Shown in pieces: positions 8,457 through 16,195 of a DNA stretch of 64,000 bases (within the stretch, counting starts at the first letter, position 1; the number at the start of each line of letters is the position of its first letter). Position numbers and translations under genes: made by a program. The stretch is from Rhodoplanes serenus (GTDB lineage: Bacteria > Pseudomonadota > Alphaproteobacteria > Rhizobiales > Xanthobacteraceae). The DNA is taken from contig CAMDFO010000015.1 of assembly GCA_945897515.1 (NCBI GenBank), positions 16,187 to 80,186 of the forward strand, read 5' to 3'. Below the pieces are notes generated by a model, which was given only the letters and a program-made list of their open reading frames with translations, did no database searches and was not told the origin of the DNA.

Positions 8457-9194
8457 ATGCGGGTCAACTTGGAAATCCAGCCTGGGCAAGCAGCCAACGG
8501 CCACAAGCCGACAATCTCGGAAGTCCTTGCGGAATATCTCCGCGCTGAGAAGAGCCGCTTGGCACCGAAAACCCATGCCCGATATACCGATGTCATTGGG
8601 CTATTCACTCACAGCCTCAACAGCTACGCGGCAAACTCGCTCAGTCAGTTCGAGCGAGCGCGTTTCGATAAGCACTTCGATGCTAAGGGGGAGCAGCATC
8701 GCGAGTTCTGCGATATTTTCGGCCCCGAGCATATTCTCGAGAATGTCGGAGAGTTTCTGAACTACTTCATGGTCAGCAAGGTCATCGTCGGCGCCGATAC
8801 CTTGCAGGCATCCGGCACCGTCATGAAGAAGCTGGCGAAGTGGCTCGTGGAACAGGAGTATGTCAAGAGCGATGACGCCGACTTGGCGATCGAACAAGGG
8901 TCCGACGCGGCGCGCGATCTACCAGCTGCGGAAAAGCTCTCAACGCTTCTCTACGACCTGACAGCCGGTCGCCATGAGTCACGCGAGTCAGCCATCGAAG
9001 GGCGATTTTCGATCACGAAAATCGAACCAGGCCGCATTTGGCTGCAGGACGAAGACGACGGTGAAAATTACGGACCGATCGTGCTATCCGAGAAGGCGAC
9101 GAAGCTCTGTCGTGCGGGCTGGATAATCTCAGGTGCAGTGCGTAAGAGCGGCAATCGCTGCCTGCTGGTTGAGGCGTTTCAAGTTTACCCGTAA
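8457..9194 (+). CDS. Protein with tyrosine-recombinase-like N-terminal (SAM-like) domain, no catalytic domain
   Basis: A 245-residue protein. Residues about 18-55 (ISEVLAEYLRAEKSRLAPKT, then HARYTDVIGLFTH) resemble the core-binding, SAM-like N-terminal domain of phage-type integrases. The region around 90-130 continues as a helical bundle (ILENVGEFLNYFMVSKVI). The C-terminal half (ITKIEPGRIWLQDEDDGENYGPIVL) looks beta-rich and has no R...H-x-x-R...Y recombinase active-site pattern. The protein therefore could bind DNA but should not catalyse strand exchange. It is possibly an accessory or regulatory protein of a mobile element. The function is inferred only from the N-terminal similarity. Confidence 0.6.
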   Translation: MRVNLEIQPGQAANGHKPTISEVLAEYLRAEKSRLAPKTHARYTDVIGLFTHSLNSYAANSLSQFERARFDKHFDAKGEQHREFCDIFGPEHILENVGEFLNYFMVSKVIVGADTLQASGTVMKKLAKWLVEQEYVKSDDADLAIEQGSDAARDLPAAEKLSTLLYDLTAGRHESRESAIEGRFSITKIEPGRIWLQDEDDGENYGPIVLSEKATKLCRAGWIISGAVRKSGNRCLLVEAFQVYP

Positions 9195-9256
9195 AGCCGG
9201 CCCAACGGTTCGTCCTCATCTCCCTGGCCACCAACCAGGTACCAGCCTGAATCATC

Positions 9257-9523
9257 TCAGCGCCTAAATGGAATGACGTTGCCCTGGTCGAGAAAAGCTT
9301 GCATGCCTTCAGCTGCAACGGTTCTCTTAAATTCGGCATAGGCTTCTTCGTCACTGGAAAACTGCTCGTCCCAAACAACAGATGTACCTTCTGCGTTCAC
9401 GACCTCGAGCGTCCAGAGTTTTTCATGCTCGAGACGAACAATGCATATCTCAACCTTTACGCCGTCCTGCGTAATGACCCCAGACAGGCCGGAAGTAACG
9501 AGATTCGGATCGCGCTGACTCAT
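9257..9523 (-). CDS. Small hypothetical protein, 88 aa
   Basis: A compact acidic protein (MSQRDPNLV at the start, DQGNVIPFRR at the end) with alternating beta-like segments (VEICIVRLE, LWTLEVVN) and a helical C-terminus. It has no signal peptide. The ATG at 9523 is preferred over an in-frame TTG-like start further upstream because GGGACGACAATC precedes it. It is transcribed divergently from the exonuclease gene, with 107 bp between. I do not recognise the family; the ordered composition and ribosome site make it a probable real gene. Confidence 0.6.
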   Translation of the reverse strand: MSQRDPNLVTSGLSGVITQDGVKVEICIVRLEHEKLWTLEVVNAEGTSVVWDEQFSSDEEAYAEFKRTVAAEGMQAFLDQGNVIPFRR

Positions 9524-9630
9524 GATTGTCGTCCCAAGTTCCTCACGATATTGATCAAGCATAAATCAATCTGCATACGAGTTCTACAATTCTACCTGAA
9601 GGTTCCGGATCAATCCGAAAGGGCGAGGAC

Positions 9631-10533
9631 GTGGCCCACGACGCAAGCAACGAGCTTTCGCAGATGGCGCATGCGTTGGAAAAATCCGGCGACTATCGGG
9701 TCCTGCGCCGTCTGGTGCCGCGGGACGTTATTACGCCGGTCCCCGCCGACCAGCCAATCAAGGTTGGCGTCCTCCTTGACGTGGAAACTACGGGGCTGGA
9801 CGCGAGGACCGATGAAGTCATCGAGTTGGGTATGGTCAAGTTCGCCTACTTCCCGGATGGCCGCGTTGCGCATGTCATCGATAACTTTGGCTCATTGAAC
9901 GAACCAGCCAATTCGATACCCGGAGAAATCATTACTCTCACCGGCATTACCAATGAGATGGTTGCCGGCAAGCGGATCGACGCTGCCGCCGTCTCGACCT
10001 TTGTGTCCGATGCCAACATCGTCATTGCCCACAACGCAAATTTCGACCGCAAGTTTGCTGAACGCTATTGGCCCGAGTTTGAGCACAAACCATGGGGCTG
10101 CTCGGCAACCGAGATCGACTGGCGTGCTCGTGGTTTTGAAGGGTCGCGACTTGGGTATCTACTGATGGGCGCCGGACTGTTCCACACCGCCCACCGTGCG
10201 GTTGATGACTGCCGCGCGCTGCTTGAAATCCTGGCCATGACGCTCGCCAAGACGGAACAGCCGGCGCTAGGCTCGCTGCTGGATCGTGCGCGCCGAAATA
10301 CCGTACGCATCTGGGCGGAGGGCGCCCCCTACGACCTCAAGGATGAACTTAAAAAGCGAAAGTATCGCTGGAACGATGGGAGCGATGGACGGCCTCGATC
10401 ATGGCATATTCAAATCGACGAGGATTCATTAGACGCAGAGATGAAATTCTTGCGCCAAGAGATTTATCGCCGAGATGTTGAGCTGATCGTGCAGTCGGTC
10501 ACTGCATTGACGCGGTTTTCAGATCGGAGCTAA
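9631..10533 (+). CDS. DEDDh 3'-5' exonuclease (DnaQ-like) with extra C-terminal domain
   Basis: Starts at GTG after a GAGG ribosome site. The exonuclease domain covers about residues 43-205: D50 and E52 (LLDVETTGLD), D139 (IAHNANFDRKF), and H188 with D193 (HRAVDDCRA), the complete DEDDh set, so it should degrade DNA or RNA 3'-5' with two metal ions. Residues 220-300 form a second unit (APYDLKDELKKRKYRWND and an RSWHI element) that resembles small W/R-rich domains attached to mobile-element nucleases, topoisomerases and helicases. It converges on the topoisomerase gene. This is not the chromosomal polymerase III epsilon subunit, given the extra domain and its context. Confidence 0.85.
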   Translation: MAHDASNELSQMAHALEKSGDYRVLRRLVPRDVITPVPADQPIKVGVLLDVETTGLDARTDEVIELGMVKFAYFPDGRVAHVIDNFGSLNEPANSIPGEIITLTGITNEMVAGKRIDAAAVSTFVSDANIVIAHNANFDRKFAERYWPEFEHKPWGCSATEIDWRARGFEGSRLGYLLMGAGLFHTAHRAVDDCRALLEILAMTLAKTEQPALGSLLDRARRNTVRIWAEGAPYDLKDELKKRKYRWNDGSDGRPRSWHIQIDEDSLDAEMKFLRQEIYRRDVELIVQSVTALTRFSDRS

Positions 10534-10558
10534 CGGAGGGGCTGGCATCCGGCAAGCA

Positions 10559-10774
10559 TTACAGCCACCCCCGCTCGCCGAAAGCAGAAAGATCAACTCC
10601 GGGCGGCGCATACCATCTACCCAAGCCATAGCGGGCGCCAAGCTTCATCGCGACGTCCTTGTTGCCATAGGGAATCCGCAGTGGCGTCCCGGTTATCGAA
10701 TTTGGTTGGGCGGGAGCCGGCGGCGTGGCATCGGCGCGGGCTTTGCGTTTGCGCGACCTCTTTGTCGGCCCCGC
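10559..10774 (-). pseudogene. Detached C-terminal extension of topoisomerase III (DUF5710-like) beyond an amber codon
   Basis: Directly after the TAG that ends the topoisomerase frame (10775-10777), the same frame stays open for 71 more codons to a TAA at 10559. It begins with a basic stretch (TKRSRKRKARAD) and a Pro/Ala linker, then a compact unit (RIPYGNKDVAMKLGARYG, then WYAPPGVDLSAFGERGWL) that matches the DUF5710-type module I know from mobile-element topoisomerases and primases. No start codon of its own with a ribosome site was seen. It is therefore best read as the lost tail of the upstream gene. Confidence 0.75.
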
Positions 10775-12991
10775 CTATTGAGGCGCGGCTGCACCTGATG
10801 GCTTGTAGGCAGTCTTGCGACCACGCCTGCGGCGCTTGCTGTCTCGGTTTGAGTCAATCCACGCAGACATCGCGGCTGAGCTGGCTTTGACCTCGTCGGG
10901 GATGATGAGACCTTTCCCCTGCGCGATCTTCTTGGCGTACAACAACTGTGCCGGGCTCACCGGTCGGGGTTCATTATTGCCAGCCGTTTCACCGTCGGCT
11001 TTCTTGGGCGCGTGTTCGTTGAGGAACTTGCGGCAGATCGCGATCGAGCTCTTGTAGCCAGGCGGCGGCTTGATGCCCTTTTGCCGGACCAGGCTTTCAG
11101 CAAAACGTTTCATCGCTGGCGTCGGCGGATACGTTGCGGCGGCGTTGCCGGTTGCAGAACCAAATGGCGGTAGTCCTCCGGCGGCGGCACCGTCCTTCAG
11201 CTTGCCAATGATGCGCTGCGCCACGTCGCACACCGCGTCGATCGCACCGACCATCTCTTGCTTGCCGACAACCACATCGTCGAGCAGGCATTCGAGTTGC
11301 GCCGTGACGCCCGGATCGACCAGCGCCGGATCGGCCTGTTTGAGGACACCGAACAGCGATAGGCCGGTCTCGGTCGGAACGATGTGCTTGCCCTGGGCCA
11401 TCAGAAAGTTCTGCTTCTTCAGCCCGCCGATGATCTCGGCTCGGGTCGCCGGCGTGCCGATGCCCTTGGCTTCCTTCAGGCGCTCCCGCAGAACCTCATC
11501 GTCAACGAACCTCCAGGCATTCTGCATCGCCTCGATCAGGGTGCCTTCGTTGTAGCGCGGCGGTGGCCGGGTCTCCTTGTCCTCGATCTTTGGGTCCTGC
11601 AATTGTGCGGTCTCACCGTTGCGAAGCGACGGCAGCAACTGCGCCTCGTCGCCCTTTTCGTCGGCGGGCTGCCACTCCGGGAATGCGGCACGCCAGCCGA
11701 GTTCGATGGGCTGACGTCCGGCGGCGCGGAATTCATAGCCACGCACGTCGAGCGTCGCGGTGGTCTGCCGGTAACGGAAATCGGGCATCTGGGCGGCGAG
11801 ATAGGCCCGCGCGATGACATCGAACAGTTTCTTCTCGTCGGCTGACAGGCGCGGCCAGACCTCGCGCAGCTTGTCGATGGTGTTGACGTTCGGAATGACC
11901 GCGTGATGGCTCGCGCCCTCCAAACCCTTGTCGTAGAAGCTGCCGCTCGCGCCCCGGCGGACCACCGGCGGATTGGGCACCGAGATTGCGCTGAACGATT
12001 GGCCCACCTGCAATCCGGCCACGATCTTCGGCACGTCCGATATCAGGCTCTGCGGCAGGTAGCGCACCTCCGCGCGCGGATAGGTGATGATCTTCTTGCC
12101 CTGGCCGTCATAGAGTTCCTGCGCCACCGCGAGCGTCTTGCTGGCCGGCCAGCCGAAGCGCGAGCCGCAGAGCTTCTGTAGCGACGGCAGATCGTGCAGT
12201 TTGGGTGGCCCCTGTCGCTTATCCTCGACGCGTACCCCAAGTGGGCCCTCGAAACCGCGAGCGGCGTTGACGACGGTATCGGCGATCTCACGCTTGAGGA
12301 TTCGTTCCTGCGGCGCGTGCCGCATCTGGAACTGGCCGCCGGCAACTTTCGCGGTGGCGACAACTTCAAAGTAGGCGATCGGCACGAAGTTCCGGATTTC
12401 CAGCTCGCGCTTGCACACGATCGCCAGCGTTGGCGTCTTCACCCGACCGATGCCGATCACGCGGCGCGAACCCTGACCAAGAATGACGGTCGCGGTGCGG
12501 GTGAGCGACAGATTGTAGATCTGGTCGGCCTGGCGGCGCGCAACGGCGGCGGCATAAAGCCTGGAATATTCGCTGTTTGGTTTTGCCTGACCGAATGCGT
12601 CGCGGATGGTCTGCTGGTCCTGCGCGGTGAACAGCACCCGCATCACCTGGCCGCGGTAATTGTAATGCTCGAGAATTTCCTGACCGATCAGCTGACCTTC
12701 GCGGTCGCAATCTGTAGCGAGCCAAACTCGCTTCGCGCTGCGCAGCGCCTCGCGAATGGCTCTGAGCTTGGCGGCCTTGTTGCCGCCCTCCGCCGGGCGA
12801 GTGCCGTAAAGACCTTCGGGCCGCAGCAGGATCGGCGACCAGCGCTTCCACGCCGGCACGACATCCTCAGGTTCTAACAGGTCGAACAAATGGCCCTCGG
12901 CCGGGAGGATTTCTCCGTAACGGGAGCCGACGGCAGCGCGGACGTCTTTGGCCTGGCTCGATTTTTCCGTGATGACGATCTGATCGGCCAT
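10775..12991 (-). CDS. topB: DNA topoisomerase III, plasmid/ICE type (type IA)
   Basis: Type IA topoisomerase that cuts one DNA strand and passes another, used in decatenation. The Toprim domain has E9 (VITEKSS) and D94, D96, E98 (ATDCDREGQ). The active-site tyrosine is Y304 in IITYPRAEVRYL, and the PATRAEIIGGL block lies near residue 520. The C-terminus carries two related helical segments (TPAMKRFAESLVRQKGI and PAQLLYAKKIAQGKGL) and a basic tail instead of zinc-finger cysteines, as in enzymes from integrative and conjugative elements. The frame ends at a TAG followed in frame by 71 further codons, so the protein seems shortened. All catalytic residues remain. Confidence 0.88.
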   Translation of the reverse strand: MADQIVITEKSSQAKDVRAAVGSRYGEILPAEGHLFDLLEPEDVVPAWKRWSPILLRPEGLYGTRPAEGGNKAAKLRAIREALRSAKRVWLATDCDREGQLIGQEILEHYNYRGQVMRVLFTAQDQQTIRDAFGQAKPNSEYSRLYAAAVARRQADQIYNLSLTRTATVILGQGSRRVIGIGRVKTPTLAIVCKRELEIRNFVPIAYFEVVATAKVAGGQFQMRHAPQERILKREIADTVVNAARGFEGPLGVRVEDKRQGPPKLHDLPSLQKLCGSRFGWPASKTLAVAQELYDGQGKKIITYPRAEVRYLPQSLISDVPKIVAGLQVGQSFSAISVPNPPVVRRGASGSFYDKGLEGASHHAVIPNVNTIDKLREVWPRLSADEKKLFDVIARAYLAAQMPDFRYRQTTATLDVRGYEFRAAGRQPIELGWRAAFPEWQPADEKGDEAQLLPSLRNGETAQLQDPKIEDKETRPPPRYNEGTLIEAMQNAWRFVDDEVLRERLKEAKGIGTPATRAEIIGGLKKQNFLMAQGKHIVPTETGLSLFGVLKQADPALVDPGVTAQLECLLDDVVVGKQEMVGAIDAVCDVAQRIIGKLKDGAAAGGLPPFGSATGNAAATYPPTPAMKRFAESLVRQKGIKPPPGYKSSIAICRKFLNEHAPKKADGETAGNNEPRPVSPAQLLYAKKIAQGKGLIIPDEVKASSAAMSAWIDSNRDSKRRRRGRKTAYKPSGAAAPQ

Positions 12992-13349
12992 GACGGCTCA
13001 TTTTCGAAAATCGATTCGACTCCACCGCTTCAAGAACATATAGTGAACAAATAAGCCTCGCAAGCTTCGATTTGACGTCGCAGCGCTTGGCAGCAAGGGA
13101 CATCCTTGCCCACAGCCGGTGTCGCACGTCCGTGTCCGCGGCAGTTGCCGCGTGGCTTTAATCAATCGACAATTCCTGCCCCCAGCGCGCACTCGTTATA
13201 ACGATCCAATGCGGACGTTTTCCAAACGGCGGCGAAGATGCGTAGGGCGGGGAGGTAACAACGCCGGCAACGCCATAGCGCGGAGATTTTGTGCAAAATC
13301 GCATGCAATATTGGGTCTGACGCAATTCCGATGACGATTTGACGGAGCT
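12992..13349. other. 358-bp gap between topoisomerase and MUG113-like gene
   Basis: No gene is supported. The stretch should hold the promoter of the minus-strand topoisomerase gene and the degraded 5' side of the MUG113-like frame. It is AT-richer than the genome average seen elsewhere in the window. Confidence 0.45.
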
Positions 13350-13844
13350 ATGCAGCACCGACCAAACGCGCTTGCCTCAGGTCGATCTTCGCACGTCCTT
13401 CGCACGTCCATACATCTGGCGTTTCACCAACTTGAGCTTGGTGGAAAGCGTTTTCGAACAAAGGCGAACATGGTCAGCGCTCTTTCAGAATGGACGAGTA
13501 GTAATGAGGAGTATGCGGACGTTGCGGCTATAGTTGCCCCTAAAATTCAATCGTCATCAGACGCGCAATCCCCAAATAGAGCGCTCACTGAAGGTCTCGT
13601 CTACCTCATCAAGTCCGGCGCTCACTACAAAATCGGCAGGAGCGACGAGCTTGAACGGCGCGTGAAAGAAATCCGCACCGCGCTTCCAGAAGCCGCAAGC
13701 CTTGTACATTCGATCCGCACCGACGACCCCGCCGGTATCGAGGCTTACTGGCACCGCCGCTTCGCTGACCGACGTGCAAACGGCGAATGGTTCAAGCTCT
13801 CTAACGCGGACGTGGCGGCATTTAAGCGCCGGAAGTTTCAGTGA
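13350..13844 (+). CDS. MUG113/T5orf172-type GIY-YIG nuclease-like protein, probably 5'-truncated
   Basis: The C-terminal 85 residues carry the GIY-YIG-like core: GLVYLIKSG (the G-x-Y strand), HYKIGRSDELERRVKE (KIGR with a catalytic-type arginine), then IRTDDPAGIEAYWHRRF with its glutamate, and NGEWFKLS. Related proteins I recall have about 100 more N-terminal residues. Here the homologous-looking text begins at GGKRFRTKANMVSAL, before the internal ATG at 13470, and runs back into sequence without a clear ribosome site. The gene may be 5'-truncated or may start weakly at 13350. It sits next to the tRNA-His gene at the island edge. Confidence 0.6.
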   Translation: MQHRPNALASGRSSHVLRTSIHLAFHQLELGGKRFRTKANMVSALSEWTSSNEEYADVAAIVAPKIQSSSDAQSPNRALTEGLVYLIKSGAHYKIGRSDELERRVKEIRTALPEAASLVHSIRTDDPAGIEAYWHRRFADRRANGEWFKLSNADVAAFKRRKFQ

Positions 13845-13940
13845 CGGGCACCGAATACCAATCTCAGCAGATTCTCGCCAAAAACCAGAGCCTATAGTGT
13901 GCCTAGCAATTTCCCCGTCTGTCTAAGTCTTTGATTTTGT

Positions 13941-14017
13941 TGGTACAGCAGGGTGGGTTCGAACCACCGACCTCCGGTTCCACAGACCGGCGCTCTAACC
14001 AGCTGAGCTACTGCTGC
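13941..14017 (-). tRNA. tRNA-His (GTG anticodon)
   Basis: Full cloverleaf on the minus strand: acceptor GCAGCAG/CTGCTGT, D-arm GCTC/GAGC, anticodon arm CCGGT-CTGTGGA-ACCGG with anticodon GTG, T-arm GGTGG/CCACC with loop TTCGAAC, and an encoded CCA at 13941-13943. The discriminator is A73 and the first pair is G1:U72. The base before position 1 is T, not the G(-1) paired to C73 found in most bacteria. This is the atypical histidine tRNA known from many alphaproteobacteria. The accessory segment lies at its 3' end. Confidence 0.97.
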
Positions 14018-14269
14018 ACGGGGTCTCGGCGCGCCGGAAACTAGGAGCAATGCCCCCCTTTGGCAAGCAGCGCGGCCTGCCCGTCTCTGGCTTGGTGAAG
14101 GCTGGGCGACACAAGGTTCAAGCCGCCCGCGGCTCTGGCCGGAACGCCCAGACACGCCAGATCCGTTCCGGCGGCATCGGTGCGGCCGCCCGCACTGCAA
14201 CCCCCGCTCCATGGCGGCGCCGCAAACCGGCTGTAGCCTCGCCCGCTGTCAGGATCGGGAGAAGCTCGA

Positions 14270-15061
14270 ATGCCGTTTGCGACCGTCGGAGACGTGAAGA
14301 TCAATTACACCGTTCAGGGATCGGGTGACTGGCTCGTGATGATCGGCGGCTACGCCAGCGGCAACTGGCAGTCCTGGGGCCCGCAGCTCACCGAGTTTGC
14401 GAAATCGTTCAAGGTGCTGGCCCTCGACAATCGTGGCATCGGCGACAGCGACGTGCCCGACTATCCCTACACCACGCTGATGATGGCGCACGACACCATC
14501 GGGGTGATGGATCAGCTCGGCATCGAGCGCGCGCATTTCTTCGGCAAGTCGCTCGGCGGCAACATCGGCCAATGGATCGCGATCGAGCAGCCACGGCGCG
14601 TGCGCAGCCTGGTCGCGACCTCGACCTTCGCCAAGCCGGATATGCGCCGCCACAACATGGTGAACTGGTGGATGGCGACCGCGCAGGGCGCCGGCTACGA
14701 AAAATTGTTTCCGGGACTGATGACGTATTTCTATACCGCCGAGTACTACGACGCGAATATCGAATCCATCAACAGGACCGTGGCAAACCTGATCGCCGCC
14801 AAGCGGCCGATCAAAGGCTTCCTGCACATGGGCGACTCGATCCTGACCCACGACACCTGGGACCGGATCGGCGAGATCAAGGCGCCGACGCTGCTGATGG
14901 GCGGCGAGGAGGACATCATCACGCCGCCGCGCCACATGGTCGAGATGGCCAAGCGCATGCCGAACGCCGAAGCACGGATGTTTCCGAAAACGCTGCACGG
15001 CTTCATGGTCGAGAGGCCGGATGCCGTTGCGATGATTCCGGAGTTCTTCCGGCAGCACTGA
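14270..15061 (+). CDS. Alpha/beta hydrolase
   Basis: Soluble hydrolase of the alpha/beta fold, 263 residues. The oxyanion region is IGGYASGNW, the nucleophile elbow is GKSLGG (serine about residue 93), the acid lies in GGEEDIITPP and the histidine in TLHGFMVE, so a complete Ser-Asp/Glu-His triad is visible. This size and pattern are common to carboxyesterases, enol-lactone hydrolases and C-C bond hydrolases of meta-cleavage pathways. It is followed by a Bug-type receptor gene after 37 bp, probably co-transcribed, which suggests that the imported organic acid or ester is its substrate. Confidence 0.88.
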   Translation: MPFATVGDVKINYTVQGSGDWLVMIGGYASGNWQSWGPQLTEFAKSFKVLALDNRGIGDSDVPDYPYTTLMMAHDTIGVMDQLGIERAHFFGKSLGGNIGQWIAIEQPRRVRSLVATSTFAKPDMRRHNMVNWWMATAQGAGYEKLFPGLMTYFYTAEYYDANIESINRTVANLIAAKRPIKGFLHMGDSILTHDTWDRIGEIKAPTLLMGGEEDIITPPRHMVEMAKRMPNAEARMFPKTLHGFMVERPDAVAMIPEFFRQH

Positions 15062-15098
15062 CCGCCGCAACGACAAGACAAAGCTCGGGGAGGACACG

Positions 15099-16073
15099 AT
15101 GAGGACGAAGACTGCAGGCACTCTGCTGGCCGCCGCACTGACATTGGGCATGGCTTCGGCGGCGCAGGCGCAACAGGCCTATCCCAACCGTCCGATCAAG
15201 ATGATCCTGCCGTTCGCGGCGGGCGGCGCGGGCGACACCTTCGCACGGCCGCTGGTGCAGGCGCTGTCGCAATCGCTCGGCCAGCCGATCGTGATCGAGA
15301 ACATCGTCGGCGCGGCTGCCATCATCGGCACCCAGGTGGCGATGCGCGCGCCGCCGGACGGCTACACGCTGCTGATGGTGTCGAACGCACTCGCCATCGG
15401 CGAGACCATGTCGCCCAAGCGCGGTTACGTGCTGACACGCGAGTTCACGCCGATCACGCAGCTCAACGCACTGTCGCTCGTGCTGGTGGTCAATCCCAAG
15501 ATGCCGGTGAAGAACACAGCCGAACTGATCGCGCTGGCGAAGTCGCAGCCGGGCAAGCTGAACTATGCCTCATCCGGCGTCGGCTCGATCTACCACCTCC
15601 CGATGGAGCATCTCAAATCGATGACCGGGATCGACATCCAGCACGTGCCGTACAAGTCGTCGAGTCAGGCGCGCATGGACGTCATCGCCGGCGAGCCGTC
15701 GATGATGATGGACGCGCTTGCCACCATGAAGGGGCAGATCACCGCCAACCAGGTGCGTGCCATCGGCGTCGCAAGCTTGAAGCGCACCGAGACCGCGCCC
15801 GACCTGCCGGCGATCGCCGAGACCGTTCCAGGCTATTCGGGCGACGCGTGGCTCGGCTTCATGGCGCCGGCCGGCACGCCGCCGGAGATCGTGAACAAGC
15901 TCCAGCAGGAGATCGCCAACGTGCTGGCGCGGCCCGAGGTGAAGGCCGCCTACCGGACCCAGGATGCCGTGCCGATTGCCAGCACGCCGGCGCAGTTTGG
16001 CGCATTCCTCAAGGACGAGATCGAGAAATGGGGCAAGGCGATCCACACCGCCGGGATCAAGATCGCGGAGTGA
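15099..16073 (+). CDS. Bug/TctC-family periplasmic receptor (first of four)
   Basis: Extracytoplasmic receptor of the tripartite tricarboxylate transporter class. A Sec signal peptide covers residues 1-25 (cleavage near AQAQQA). The mature protein starts with YPNRPIKMILPFAAGGAGD, the hallmark of the family, and continues with PPDGYTLL and KSQPGKLNYAS. Members bind carboxylates or small aromatics. No TctA/TctB membrane genes are near, which is usual for expanded Bug families. It lies directly after an alpha/beta hydrolase gene. Confidence 0.92.
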   Translation: MRTKTAGTLLAAALTLGMASAAQAQQAYPNRPIKMILPFAAGGAGDTFARPLVQALSQSLGQPIVIENIVGAAAIIGTQVAMRAPPDGYTLLMVSNALAIGETMSPKRGYVLTREFTPITQLNALSLVLVVNPKMPVKNTAELIALAKSQPGKLNYASSGVGSIYHLPMEHLKSMTGIDIQHVPYKSSSQARMDVIAGEPSMMMDALATMKGQITANQVRAIGVASLKRTETAPDLPAIAETVPGYSGDAWLGFMAPAGTPPEIVNKLQQEIANVLARPEVKAAYRTQDAVPIASTPAQFGAFLKDEIEKWGKAIHTAGIKIAE

Positions 16074-16118
16074 TCCGGTTCTCAATCGGTGGCGAGCCCA
16101 CTGGACTCACAAAACAAG

Positions 16119-16146
16119 AAAGCCCGGACCGTGTGGTCCGGGCTTT
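16119..16146 (-). terminator. Intrinsic terminator between Bug receptor and phasin genes
   Basis: AAAGCCCGGACC and GGTCCGGGCTTT pair perfectly over 12 bp around the loop GTGT. On the minus strand the stem is followed by TTTCTTGTTTT (the U-tract at 16118 downwards). It should therefore stop transcripts of the phasin gene and may act weakly for the convergent receptor gene. Confidence 0.85.
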
Positions 16147-16195
16147 CGCTTGAACGCCGTCACGCGGCGAACAGAAATCTTAGACGGTCTTGAAG

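Noticed and set aside
10775..10777. TAG as selenocysteine or pyrrolysine codon
   Set aside because: Selenocysteine uses TGA, and pyrrolysine insertion is not known in this kind of organism and needs machinery not seen here. A point mutation or read-through is simpler.
6910..14017. Complete integrative and conjugative element
   Set aside because: There is no integrase with an active site, no relaxase, no type IV secretion genes and no partition genes; only a few element-type enzymes remain.
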